Positions 21,006 to 29,021 are shown, counted from the first letter of the stretch. The stretch is DNA of 35,306 nucleotides from Bacteroidales bacterium UBA1184 (GCA_002310235.1 DBYO01000013.1:45416-80721), one strand, 5' to 3'. Translations and numbers: made by a program. Notes: generated from the letters alone by a model not told the origin.

Positions 21006-22613
21006 TTATTCTACCATTATTTTTTTTGTTCCTGTCCAATTGTTTGTCTTAATGCGAAGTATATATGTGCCTTGTGGCAAAGCTGTAACATCCAATGTCG
21101 TTGATGTGGAGTTAGGTTCAGTTACTAGTATTTTGTGACCAGACAAGGAGTGGATGTCTATGCGTTGAATGGTAACTGGTGCAGAAACAGTAATCTTGCC
21201 GATGGAAGGATTGGGATATGTCTCTATTCCTATGTCTGGCTTGGTATCGTCGATACCTGTAAGGCACCGGTAGTCAAGAAAGTCGCTCCAGAAAGGAGCG
21301 TTGCGGTAGGCATCAAGGCTTTCGCAAGGTACATAGACCGGCACGGTGCGCTGTCGGCTGTCTATGATGTGCTCCCTTAGGGTAGGTGGGACGGAGGAGC
21401 GACTTGTTATTCTCTCCAAATTGTCGCAGTCTGAGAGAATCCATTCGTCGATGTACTTTAAGTTGGCTCCGAAGGTTACTTCCCTTAGGTTTTGACAATT
21501 CAGGAAGGCACGGTGCTGAATTGTGTCCATATTGTCGGGAAACACAGCTTCCGTAAGGCTGCTGTATAAGAAGCAACTTCCGCCAGTGCTTTTTAGGCTC
21601 TCAGGAAATTCGATTCTGTGCAAGTTTCTTGAGTAGCTGAATGAGTACGCGTATATGTAGCGCACGCCGTTGGGTATCTGAAAAATTGTATCGGGTCTGC
21701 CGATAGGATATGCGCACAGCGTGTCTTTCGCCTTGTTGTACAGCACTCCGTCGTATGAAATGTATCGCTTGTTGCCGGGAGATACGTTGATGTTTCTGAG
21801 ATTAGTGCAGTTTTCGAACACACCTGGCCATATTTGCTTCACCGTGCTTGGAATGTTCACTTCGCGCAGTGGCATATTGCAGAAAGAGCTGCCGTAAAAG
21901 TGAAGCACTCCCTCTGGTATAACTATGGTGTCAATGGCGGTATATGCGAAAGCGTGTGATTGTATCACCTTCACATTGTCGGGAATGTTGATGGAGCGTA
22001 ATTGCCTGCATGAGCGAAAAAGGTCGATGGAAATGGTGTCGATACCTTGTGGCAGTACTATGTCCGACAGAGTAAAACAAGACATGAATGCGCCTCGGCC
22101 TATGGAAACAATGTTGGACGGTAGGTTTATTGTGCGGATAAGCGGATTGAATGAGAAACAACCTTCTCCTAAAGTTCTCACTGTGGATGGGAGCACTATC
22201 TCGCTTAGAGAATTGTTTGAGCACATGGCGTAGTCTCCAATATGAACTATTCCTTCTGGAAGTACTATGTTGCGTAAATTCTCGATAATGACCAAGGCTA
22301 TTCCTCCTATTGCTGTGACGCGAAAAGTATCCTGTCCGTTAACAGCGACGGCTGGTACATACACGGTGTCGGGAAGTGGGTCGGCATAGCTTGGCAACAC
22401 TATGGCTCCCCATTCATCTAGTGGCCATTGCTGGTAGGTGAGTTCGACTTCGTGGTTTTGTTCGTCGGTGATGGTGTAATACAGTGTAGCACCCATATAG
22501 GTGTATCCGAAATCGTAGCACAAGGCGTTGTGTCCAAAGCCTATGGCAAAAAAGACAAACATAAAAGCGAACAGAATCTTTCTTGACTTGCATTTTGATG
22601 TATATCTATCCAT
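21006..22613 (-). CDS. BspA-like leucine-rich-repeat protein with type IX secretion sorting domain
   Basis: This 535-aa secreted protein starts with a signal peptide (about 1-33, hydrophobic core ILFAFMFVFFAIGFG). A short beta region follows, then LRR_5/BspA-type repeats (about 90-420) recognisable from recurring units such as LREVNIPSTVKQIWPGVFEN and LREVTFGANLKYIDEWILSD. The last 75 residues form a type A T9SS C-terminal domain: YPNPSIGKITVSAP, then IDIHSLSGHKIL and LPQGTYILRIKT, ending KKIMVE. The protein is predicted to cross the outer membrane through the PorU/Sov machinery and to be surface-attached or released. BspA relatives bind host or partner cells. A consensus promoter lies at 22662-22692. 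Confidence 0.9.
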   Translation of the reverse strand: MDRYTSKCKSRKILFAFMFVFFAIGFGHNALCYDFGYTYMGATLYYTITDEQNHEVELTYQQWPLDEWGAIVLPSYADPLPDTVYVPAVAVNGQDTFRVTAIGGIALVIIENLRNIVLPEGIVHIGDYAMCSNNSLSEIVLPSTVRTLGEGCFSFNPLIRTINLPSNIVSIGRGAFMSCFTLSDIVLPQGIDTISIDLFRSCRQLRSINIPDNVKVIQSHAFAYTAIDTIVIPEGVLHFYGSSFCNMPLREVNIPSTVKQIWPGVFENCTNLRNINVSPGNKRYISYDGVLYNKAKDTLCAYPIGRPDTIFQIPNGVRYIYAYSFSYSRNLHRIEFPESLKSTGGSCFLYSSLTEAVFPDNMDTIQHRAFLNCQNLREVTFGANLKYIDEWILSDCDNLERITSRSSVPPTLREHIIDSRQRTVPVYVPCESLDAYRNAPFWSDFLDYRCLTGIDDTKPDIGIETYPNPSIGKITVSAPVTIQRIDIHSLSGHKILVTEPNSTSTTLDVTALPQGTYILRIKTNNWTGTKKIMVE

Positions 22614-22661
22614 AATAAAGTTTTGTATTTATAATTGTAGGACTAGTGAAAGTTTCTGTTG

Positions 22662-22692
22662 CAAATATACATTTTTTAAGAAAGTTTCCAAA
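22662..22692 (-). promoter_or_regulatory. Consensus promoter of the BspA-like gene
   Basis: On the minus strand TTTG (22689-22692) is followed by 19 bases and TATATTTG (22662-22669), a full match to the Bacteroidota TTTG/TAnnTTTG pair. This is the best promoter in the window. It predicts a leader of about 40 nt and uncouples this gene from cutC upstream. Confidence 0.75.
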
Positions 22693-22718
22693 TGAAAAAT
22701 TACAACTTTTGCTTCTTT

Positions 22719-23441
22719 TTAGTTTTCTGAGCTTCTTTTCGTTGCTAGTACGAGTCTTTGTACTTCTTCTAAATCAGTTTCGTTGTATTTGCTTGACTCT
22801 TCAATGTTTGTTTTTTGCGGATTCACAATGGTATGCTTGCACGACGAATGTACTTCGCTTACACCGGTCGTTCGTATTAGATCGGCAACATTCTGCGAAT
22901 TTACTCCGCTGCCAGCAAGGATTTTTATGCGTCCTTTGGCTAGCTTTTGTATTTCACGCAGGTTGTCGGCTCCTTCGGGTGCGGTTTTGCGTTGACCTGA
23001 TGTCAGAATTCTGTCGCAGCCGCATTCGATAATTTGTTCCAGTGCTGTACGCCAATCGCGGCAGCGGTCGAAGGCGCGATGGAAGGTTACCTCCATAGGA
23101 CGGGCGAGCTTTACGATTTCTGCTGTGCGTTTTGTGTCAATGTCGAGGTTTTTGTCGAGAAAGCCGACGACAACTCCGTGTGCGCCAAGTTGTCGGCACA
23201 TTAGCACATCGTTTTTTATGGCTTCGTACTCGGCATCGTTGTAGCAGAAATCGCCTGGACGAGGCCTTATAAGTACCATTGTCTTGAGCGAAAGTTTTTC
23301 TGCACAATATTTTATTGCTGCATACGATGGGGTAGTGCCGCCTTCGTTGAGGTTCTGGCAAAGTTCTATGCGGTCGGCTCCTCCTTTTTCGGCGTTTATT
23401 GCCGACTGAACCGAATTGGCGCAAATTTCAACTTCTATCAT
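22719..23441 (-). CDS. cutC: CutC family protein
   Basis: This 240-aa TIM-barrel protein has CutC signatures: the N-terminal MIEVEICANSVQSAINAEKG and GADRIELCQNLNEGGTTPS, then VLIRPRPGDFCYNDAEYEAI, EVTFHRAFDRCRD, the ILTSGQ segment, and the closing ILAGSGVNSQNV. Originally named for copper homeostasis, the family's real activity remains unclear. The last 35 residues are a non-conserved charged extension. It starts 6 bases after the glycosyltransferase gene and looks like the third gene of the manC operon. No copper genes lie nearby. Confidence 0.92.
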   Translation of the reverse strand: MIEVEICANSVQSAINAEKGGADRIELCQNLNEGGTTPSYAAIKYCAEKLSLKTMVLIRPRPGDFCYNDAEYEAIKNDVLMCRQLGAHGVVVGFLDKNLDIDTKRTAEIVKLARPMEVTFHRAFDRCRDWRTALEQIIECGCDRILTSGQRKTAPEGADNLREIQKLAKGRIKILAGSGVNSQNVADLIRTTGVSEVHSSCKHTIVNPQKTNIEESSKYNETDLEEVQRLVLATKRSSEN

Positions 23442-23447
23442 AGTGTT

Positions 23448-24596
23448 TTATTTTGTTGGTTCAGAGCAATCTCTGTATAGTTCGATAATTTTTTCCGTCA
23501 TTATGCTCCATGCATATTTGCTTTTCTCGTGCCTTACGCCATCCTCAAATTCTTCGCTTCGTGAGTTTGCAAAGAAATCGTCCAGAGCATCGGCAATTTC
23601 CTGGGCATTAGGCTCAACGACATATCCGCTCTTGTTGTTGATGACGATTTCGCCAAGTCCGCCGACATTGGTTACGAGCATCGGCTTCTCGAAATGGAAA
23701 GCAATCTGCGTAACTCCGCTTTGCGTTGCCGACTTGTAGGTCTGTGCAACAATATCGGCTGCTGAAAAATATAGGTTTACCTTGTCATCGGGAATAAACT
23801 CGTTGTGTATGACGATTTTATCTTCGATTCCTAAGTCGGAAATCTGCTTGCGGTAAATGCTTTCGTCCTGATAGAACTCTCCGGCGACTATCAGTTTTAT
23901 GTTTGATTCTTTTATTCTGCTGTCGGCAAATGCTTGCAATAGCAAGTCGAGTCCTTTGTAGGCGCGGACAAGCCCGAAAAACAAAACATATTTGCAATTC
24001 TGGTCGAGTCCAAGATGTTGCAATGCTTCGTTGCGGTCGAGACAGATGCCGTAGTGGTCGTAGATAGGGTGGGGCGAGAATGTCCGCGGTTTGCCTTTCT
24101 TGTCGAATTTGCCGATGTCGTCGGCTACCGACTTCGACAGGGCTATGAAGCCGTCCATCGACTTTACAAAATATGGAGGCAGAATCTTGTCCAAGATGTT
24201 CTGTTCGTGCGGTATCATATTGTGGACCAATGCAATGCACTTTGTCTTGCCGTTGCGATGGACAATGCGTGCAATCTTTCCGAAACTTGGTGCCATAAAC
24301 GACATCCAGTAGCAGAAAATCACCATGTCGGCATTTTTGTCGCGAATTTCGCGTCCGACTTTCATCCAGTTGAACGGATTTGTTGAATTTATCCTGCGTA
24401 CAATGTCGAGTTGCGCCGGTTTGGGCGAATCTGTAAACTGCGTCTTGCCGGGGAAAAGAAACGACGGATATTGCAGAGTGAAGGTTACAATTTCAACATC
24501 GTGCCCTTCGGCAACAAATTCCGATGCCAGACGTTCGTTGAAACTTGCCAGCCCGCCACGATAAGGGTGTGCGCTACCTACAATAACGATTTTCAT
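23448..24596 (-). CDS. Glycosyltransferase family 4 (GT-B) protein
   Basis: This 382-aa GT-B enzyme has an N-terminal acceptor domain (SAHPYRGGLASFNERLASEF) and a C-terminal nucleotide-sugar domain with YVLFFGLVRAYKGLDLLLQA and the E-x7-E-type region AFHFEKPMLVTNVGGLGEIV. The final motif is NNKSGYVVEPNAQEIADAL. GT4 enzymes transfer sugars from nucleotide donors onto lipids, polysaccharides or proteins. The neighbouring manC gene, which makes GDP-mannose, suggests a mannosyl or GDP-mannose-derived donor, but this is inference. It starts 13 bases after manC ends and precedes cutC by 6 bases. Confidence 0.85.
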   Translation of the reverse strand: MKIVIVGSAHPYRGGLASFNERLASEFVAEGHDVEIVTFTLQYPSFLFPGKTQFTDSPKPAQLDIVRRINSTNPFNWMKVGREIRDKNADMVIFCYWMSFMAPSFGKIARIVHRNGKTKCIALVHNMIPHEQNILDKILPPYFVKSMDGFIALSKSVADDIGKFDKKGKPRTFSPHPIYDHYGICLDRNEALQHLGLDQNCKYVLFFGLVRAYKGLDLLLQAFADSRIKESNIKLIVAGEFYQDESIYRKQISDLGIEDKIVIHNEFIPDDKVNLYFSAADIVAQTYKSATQSGVTQIAFHFEKPMLVTNVGGLGEIVINNKSGYVVEPNAQEIADALDDFFANSRSEEFEDGVRHEKSKYAWSIMTEKIIELYRDCSEPTK

Positions 24597-24609
24597 AGCG
24601 CTTGCAAGT

Positions 24610-25695
24610 CTATTTTATTCCTTCGCCGAACTTTACCTTGGCGTCGTTGAGCATTTCGGTAAGCGTCTGTTCGTTTTCGCGCTTGCAAATCAGCAATGCC
24701 TTGTCGGTATCGACGACGATGAAGTCGTTGAGGTCGCGGATAATAGCAACTTTCTTGTCGCCCTGTACGTTCACGTAGTTGCCGTTCGAGTTGGCGAACA
24801 AGGTGTTCTTGTAAAGGTCGGAATTGCCGTTTTCGTCGCGGTCGGCAATGGTATAGAGCGAATTCCATGTTCCAAGGTCAGACCAACCGAAGTTTGTCTG
24901 CATAACGTAAACGTTTGGTTCCTTTTCCATTACACCGAAGTCTATTGAAATACTCTTTGCACCCGAATAAATTTCGGTTATTGTTTCTTTTTCGCGTGGC
25001 GTGTTGAAATTCTTGATTCCTTCCGAGAAAAGTGAGTACAATTCTTTTAGGTAACGCTTGATGGCATCGCGGATTGAAGTCTGCTTCCAAAGGAAAAGTC
25101 CTGAGTTCCAAAGGAAGTCGCCACTTTCGAGGAAGAATTTTGCAAGTTCGAGCTGTGGTTTCTCGGTGAAAGTCTTTACCGGGATAAACTTCTGGTTTTC
25201 GGCATTTTCCGACATCTGAATGTAACCATAGCCAGTTGCAGGACGGTTCGGTGTGATGCCGAGCGTAAGCAGTGCGTTGCTTTCGGTGACGAATTCAAGC
25301 CCCTCGTTGATGTTGTCGAGGAAAAGGTCCTCGTTGAGAATCAGATGGTCGGCAGGTGTAACAACGATTTTTGCATCTGGATTTTTCAGTCCTATCTTGC
25401 AGTTGGCGTACATGATGCAGGGTGCGGTGTTGCGACGCATCGGTTCGCCGAGAATATTCTCGGGCGGAACTTTTGGCAGCTGTTCGCGCACTATGTTGAT
25501 GTATTCCTCGTTGGTTACGACATATATGTTTTCGTCTGGTATAATCTTTGTGAAACGGTCGAATGTCTGCTGTATGAGTGTGCGACCAACGCCAAGAATG
25601 TCAATGAATTGCTTTGGCATGTTCGAACGGCTTACCGGCCAAAAGCGGCTTCCGATTCCGCCGGCCATTATCACGCAGTAGTATGATTTGTCCAT
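24610..25695 (-). CDS. manC: Mannose-1-phosphate guanylyltransferase
   Basis: This 361-aa nucleotidyltransferase makes GDP-mannose from mannose-1-phosphate and GTP. It begins YYCVIMAGGIGSRFWPVSRS (GTP-binding signature) and continues PKQFIDI, GEPMRRNTAPCI, VTPADHLI, FTEKP and FLWNSGLFLW, ending with NFGWSDLGTW. It lacks the fused phosphomannose isomerase domain of two-domain ManC enzymes. I chose ATG at 25695 because conservation starts right after it; ATG at 25704 is possible. A longer frame opening with TTG at 25734 overlaps the -7 box and is unlikely. It heads the manC-GT4-cutC operon. Confidence 0.92.
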   Translation of the reverse strand: MDKSYYCVIMAGGIGSRFWPVSRSNMPKQFIDILGVGRTLIQQTFDRFTKIIPDENIYVVTNEEYINIVREQLPKVPPENILGEPMRRNTAPCIMYANCKIGLKNPDAKIVVTPADHLILNEDLFLDNINEGLEFVTESNALLTLGITPNRPATGYGYIQMSENAENQKFIPVKTFTEKPQLELAKFFLESGDFLWNSGLFLWKQTSIRDAIKRYLKELYSLFSEGIKNFNTPREKETITEIYSGAKSISIDFGVMEKEPNVYVMQTNFGWSDLGTWNSLYTIADRDENGNSDLYKNTLFANSNGNYVNVQGDKKVAIIRDLNDFIVVDTDKALLICKRENEQTLTEMLNDAKVKFGEGIK

Positions 25696-25731
25696 TGTGT
25701 GCATAGTAATCTCGTATTTTATATTCCTATG

Positions 25732-25739
25732 CAAAGTAA
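25732..25739 (-). promoter_or_regulatory. Candidate -7 box for manC
   Basis: The minus strand reads TTACTTTG followed by CATA, the same -7-like box as in front of hldD, 36 bases upstream of the chosen manC start. Its position argues against the longer TTG-initiated frame. Confidence 0.5.
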
Positions 25740-25786
25740 CAACAAATATTTGGGATGGGCGAATGATTGGAAAAGAATTTTAAACG

Positions 25787-25881
25787 GTTTGATAATTTGA
25801 TGATTTGGTAATTTGAAGATTCAACAATTCAAGGATTAGCTTCGCTGATTTAAAAATTCAACAATTCAAAGATTTAAGGAA
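25787..25881. repeat. AT-rich repeats between divergent manC and mlaE
   Basis: The sequence starts with several TGAT/AATTTG words. It then holds a 19-bp direct repeat, ATTCAACAATTCAAGGATT (25819-25837) and ATTCAACAATTCAAAGATT (25856-25874), differing at one base and 37 bp apart. No coding potential is visible. Confidence 0.7.
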
Positions 25882-25941
25882 TTGTTGCTGCAATTTGTAA
25901 TTCTCCCAATATATTTTTTTTCGTATTTAAAATTCTTTGAC

Positions 25942-25949
25942 TACCTTTG
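25942..25949 (+). promoter_or_regulatory. Candidate -7 box for the mlaE operon
   Basis: TACCTTTG matches TAnnTTTG, 23 bases upstream of the ATG at 25973. The T-rich tract about 20 bases further upstream (25913-25920) may serve as the -33 element. Confidence 0.55.
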
Positions 25950-25972
25950 TCCTGCTTTTTTGCGACTGAAAA

Positions 25973-26716
25973 ATGAACTTGTTCGTAACCATAGGAAAAT
26001 ACTTCTCGCTGATGGGTTCGGTATTCTCGAAACCTGTCAACAGGAAGATATTTTTCCGCAGGCTAAAGGCTGAGATAGAGCAGATTGGCTTTGATTCGGT
26101 TGGTATCGTCTGCATAGTTTCGGTATTTATGGGTGCCGTGCTTACAATACAGATGGGTATCAACTTCGAGTCGCCTATTATTCCACGCTACATCATCGGC
26201 TTGAGTACCCGCGATACAATGATTCTTGAGTTCTCGAGTACCATAGTCTGCCTTATCCTTTCGGGACGTGTGGGTTCAAACATTGCATCCGAAATAGGTA
26301 CAATGCGAATCACCGAACAGATTGATGCATTGGAAATTATGGGTGTGAATAGTGCAAACTACCTGATACTTCCAAAGATAGTAGCGGCATTTATTACTTT
26401 CCCGTTCCTCGCTTTGCTAAGTATAATGCTCGGTATTGTGGGCGGTTGTTTCATAGCATTTACATCTCCCGACATTGTAACAGTTGCCGACTACATTTAC
26501 GGTCTGCACTATGCATTCGTGCCGTTCTACGTGACTTATACGGTTGTAAAGATTGCCGTGTTTGCAATACTTATAACATCCATATCGGCATTTTTCGGAT
26601 ACTACACCGAAGGCGGTGCCCTCGAAGTCGGTAAAAGCAGTACCAAGGCGGTAGTTTACAGTATTATATCTGTACTTTTGTTCAACCTCATTTTAACACA
26701 GGTAATGCTCACATGA
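25973..26716 (+). CDS. mlaE: MlaE-family ABC transporter permease
   Basis: This 247-aa inner-membrane permease has five to six helices and the MlaE/YrbE hallmarks GRVGSNIASEIGTMRITEQI and DALEIMGVN, plus FFGYYTEGGALEVGKSSTKA near the C terminus. In Gram-negative bacteria MlaE pairs with MlaF and an MCE protein (MlaD) to move phospholipids between the inner and outer membranes. The stop overlaps the start of the ATPase gene (ATGA, 26713-26716), so the two are translationally coupled. A separate mlaD is not visible here. The symbol is by family. Confidence 0.88.
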   Translation: MNLFVTIGKYFSLMGSVFSKPVNRKIFFRRLKAEIEQIGFDSVGIVCIVSVFMGAVLTIQMGINFESPIIPRYIIGLSTRDTMILEFSSTIVCLILSGRVGSNIASEIGTMRITEQIDALEIMGVNSANYLILPKIVAAFITFPFLALLSIMLGIVGGCFIAFTSPDIVTVADYIYGLHYAFVPFYVTYTVVKIAVFAILITSISAFFGYYTEGGALEVGKSSTKAVVYSIISVLLFNLILTQVMLT

Positions 26717-27471
26717 TAGAAGTTGTAAACGTAAATAAGACGTTCGGTGAAAAGCACGTGCTGAAGGACATAAACGCCACCTTCGACGAAGGTAAGGTGA
26801 ATATGATCATTGGCCGTAGCGGTTCGGGCAAAACTGTGCTGCTGAAGAATATAGTTGGACTTGTAACTCCCGAAACCGGTGAAATTTACTTCAACGGACG
26901 CGAATTTGTGAACGTCGATGAAAAGGGCAAACGCGAAATCCGCAAGGAGATGGGCATGGTGTTCCAGGGAAGCGCGTTGTTTACTTCGAACAATGTGGAA
27001 GAAAACGTGATGCTGCCACTCGACCTGTTTACCAAGATGTCGAAAGCTGAAAAGCAGAAGCGCGTAGATTTCTGCCTCGACCGCGTGGGTATTGTCAATG
27101 CACATCATTCGTTCCCGTCGGAAATAAGCGGTGGTATGCAGAAGCGTGTCGCAATAGCAAGAGCTATAGCATTGAATCCCAAATACTTGTTCTGCGACGA
27201 GCCAAACTCTGGACTTGACCCACAGACTTCAATCCTTATCGACCAACTGATAAAGGAAATCACTGTTGAATACAATATTACGACCATTGTTAATACCCAC
27301 GATATGAACTCTATAATGGAGATTGGCGACAATATTTGCTTCATCTATCAGGGTAATAAGTGGTGGCAAGGTTCAAAGGAAGATATTTTTACGACTGACA
27401 ATCCCGAACTCAACGATTTCGTATTTGCTTCCAATCTTTACAAGAAGATAAAAAAAGCTCACAATGAGTAA
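26713..27471 (+). CDS. mlaF: MlaF-family ABC transporter ATP-binding protein
   Basis: This 252-aa ATPase has Walker A GRSGSGKT, Q-loop VFQGSALF, the signature SEISGGMQKRVAIARA (typical of MlaF rather than ordinary importers), Walker B YLFCDEPNSGLDP and the switch His in VNTHDM. It would power the MlaE permease encoded just upstream for lipid transport across the envelope. It starts inside the stop codon of mlaE. Its last 8 bases overlap the start of the DUF4296 lipoprotein gene. Confidence 0.9.
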   Translation: MIEVVNVNKTFGEKHVLKDINATFDEGKVNMIIGRSGSGKTVLLKNIVGLVTPETGEIYFNGREFVNVDEKGKREIRKEMGMVFQGSALFTSNNVEENVMLPLDLFTKMSKAEKQKRVDFCLDRVGIVNAHHSFPSEISGGMQKRVAIARAIALNPKYLFCDEPNSGLDPQTSILIDQLIKEITVEYNITTIVNTHDMNSIMEIGDNICFIYQGNKWWQGSKEDIFTTDNPELNDFVFASNLYKKIKKAHNE

Positions 27472-27892
27472 TAGAATATTATCGGTTTTCTTTGTTTTGG
27501 TATCGGCTATGCTGATTGTTTCGTGTGATCCTCCCGACAAGCAGCAACAGTTGGTTTCGGAGGAACGCAGATTGTCGAAGGAGACCATGGAAAATATATT
27601 CTACGAGATGCATCTTGCCGATGCTATGGTTTCGTTGCGTATGGTGCAGGTAAGCGGTCATACCTCGTTGACTCAGTATCAGGTCGATAGCCTAATATAC
27701 GAAAGCATATACGATAAGTATGGCTGTACACGCGAATCGTTCGAGGAAAGTATATTGTGGTACTTGCAGAACGATCAGGAACAGCTGCGTAGTATTTACG
27801 AAGGAGTGGTGGAGCGTTTTAACCAAGAGATTGCCGAGTCGAAAAAGCCAGAAGCCGACTCTGTTGCTGTTGTGGAGAGCAATACATTATGA
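27464..27892 (+). CDS. DUF4296 family lipoprotein
   Basis: This 142-aa protein has a lipoprotein signal peptide (lipobox IVSC, about residue 21). A DUF4296 domain follows: LSKETMENIFYEMHLADAMV, then YQVDSLIYESIYDKYGCTRE, FEESILWYL and YEGVVERFNQE. It should be anchored in the periplasm or outer membrane. The family is typical of Bacteroidota and has no known function. Its start overlaps mlaF by 8 bases and its stop overlaps the next start by 4, so it is embedded in the Mla-type operon, perhaps in lipid transport or merely cotranscribed. Confidence 0.88.
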   Translation: MSNRILSVFFVLVSAMLIVSCDPPDKQQQLVSEERRLSKETMENIFYEMHLADAMVSLRMVQVSGHTSLTQYQVDSLIYESIYDKYGCTRESFEESILWYLQNDQEQLRSIYEGVVERFNQEIAESKKPEADSVAVVESNTL

Positions 27893-28221
27893 AGCATTTC
27901 GCTGCAAATTATGTTTTTGATGGACAGGTTTATATAAAGAACTGCTGTCTCTCGTTCGACGATGATGGTCGTCTGCTTTCTGTTGGAGGCGAAAATTCTG
28001 GTTTGGAGGAAAGGGAAAGAATGATTTTTTTGAATGGAATTTTATGCCCACATTTTGATGCTAAACAAATGGTAGAGAATAAATTGTCCCTACGAGGTTT
28101 CCTTTCTTCACTGGGTGTGTGTTTCGCTGAAAATGCACACCTGCCTGTTGTTCTGCTTGAAAATATTGACCTGCAGACGCTTAATTTTACAAATGATACT
28201 ATTGCAAAGGAGATTTATTGA
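27889..28221 (+). CDS. 110-aa remnant resembling an amidohydrolase without its catalytic barrel
   Basis: Residues 1-55 (FAANYVFDGQVYIKNCCLSF, DDDGRLLSV, FLNGILCPHF) resemble the N-terminal beta part of metal-dependent amidohydrolases. There a segment of the type 'NGIICPGFVNxHCHLELS' normally leads into the barrel. Here the sequence goes from NGILCPHF straight to a short helix, then to LPVVLLENIDLQTLNF. That resembles the C-terminal beta part of the same enzymes ('kPGivLLenvDl..lkLt'). The roughly 270-residue metal-binding barrel seems to have been removed in frame. All metal-binding His/Asp motifs are absent, so hydrolase activity is very unlikely. The frame is intact and overlaps both neighbours by 1-4 bases, which suggests it is still expressed. 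Any function is unknown. Confidence 0.65.
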   Translation: MKHFAANYVFDGQVYIKNCCLSFDDDGRLLSVGGENSGLEERERMIFLNGILCPHFDAKQMVENKLSLRGFLSSLGVCFAENAHLPVVLLENIDLQTLNFTNDTIAKEIY

Positions 28222-28715
28222 TGGCTAAGGATAAGATACAGAAAACCAACGCAGCACGTCTGCTAGATAGCAAGAAGATTGCTTACGAACTTATTCCGTA
28301 CGAGGTTGACGAAAACGATTTGAGTGCTGTTCATGTTGCATCGCAGTTGAATGAGTCTATTGATATGGTGTTCAAGACGTTGGTGCTACAAGGTGACCGT
28401 AGCGGATATTTCGTATGCGTTATCCCAGGCGACAAGGAAGTCGATTTGAAACTTGCAGCAAAAGCTACGGGCAACAAGAGTTGCAGTCTTATTCCAATGA
28501 AGGAACTTCTTCCGCTGACTGGCTATATCCGTGGTGGTTGTTCGCCTATCGGTATGAAAAAGTCTTTCCCGACATTCATACATTCAACCTGCCAGAATTT
28601 CGATAAAATATATGTAAGTGCTGGTGTGCGCGGCTTACAGTTGCGCATAAGTCCCGACGACTTGTGCAAGGCAGTAGGGGCGAAGGTTGGAGATTTGATA
28701 GCAGAGGAAGACTAG
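28221..28715 (+). CDS. ybaK: Cys-tRNA(Pro)/Cys-tRNA(Cys) deacylase, YbaK type
   Basis: This 164-aa free-standing editing domain clears mischarged Cys-tRNA(Pro). YbaK features are KTNAARLLDSKKIAYELIPY, the ESIDMVFKTLVLQGD segment with the catalytic-pocket Lys, VIPGDKEVDLKLAAKATGNK, LTGYIRGGCSPIGMKK (the conserved GxCSPxGxKK loop) and GLQLRISPDDL. I chose ATG at 28221; it overlaps the preceding stop by one base. The frame could extend one codon to a TTG. Its stop codon shares a CTAG palindrome (28712-28715) with the stop of the convergent small membrane protein. Confidence 0.9.
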   Translation: MAKDKIQKTNAARLLDSKKIAYELIPYEVDENDLSAVHVASQLNESIDMVFKTLVLQGDRSGYFVCVIPGDKEVDLKLAAKATGNKSCSLIPMKELLPLTGYIRGGCSPIGMKKSFPTFIHSTCQNFDKIYVSAGVRGLQLRISPDDLCKAVGAKVGDLIAEED

Positions 28716-29017
28716 CTGTTCATTATCTTTTTACCGATTATTACGGTAAGGACTATTCCTAATACAAAAACAATCAGGGCCAGCCAATAAATCTGCGTTA
28801 ACCCGACAAGCGAACTTGCCAGAAACGAAAGCGCAACAAGCGCTATAATTTTTACAAACTTTTTGCGGACATATTCCTTTTTCTCCTTTTTGCCCTTCGG
28901 AAACGAATATGTATCTTGAAACAAAATTATCGGATCGCCAGACAAATATGCAATTCCAGCGTATATCAGCAGCGATATGCCCATTGCTGCCATTATTATT
29001 GAAAATACTGTTTCCAT
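28712..29017 (-). CDS. Small membrane protein, about 101 aa
   Basis: Counting from ATG at 29017, the protein has one N-terminal helix (METVFSIIMAAMGISLLIYA), a charged loop (FPKGKKEKKEYVRKK) and two C-terminal helices. The layout resembles DUF3784-type small membrane proteins, but the match is only by topology. A longer frame to 29122 exists, but it would overlap the AsmA-like gene by about 100 bases with a low-quality Arg/Ser/Thr stretch, so I reject it. The start lies 4 bases downstream of the AsmA-like stop, so it is probably cotranscribed with it. Confidence 0.7.
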   Translation of the reverse strand: METVFSIIMAAMGISLLIYAGIAYLSGDPIILFQDTYSFPKGKKEKKEYVRKKFVKIIALVALSFLASSLVGLTQIYWLALIVFVLGIVLTVIIGKKIMNS

Positions 29018-29021
29018 AAAT

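Noticed and set aside
24610..25734. manC start at the TTG codon (25734)
   Set aside because: This start would overlap the -7 box at 25732-25739, and the added residues are not conserved-looking; ATG at 25695 precedes the family signature directly.
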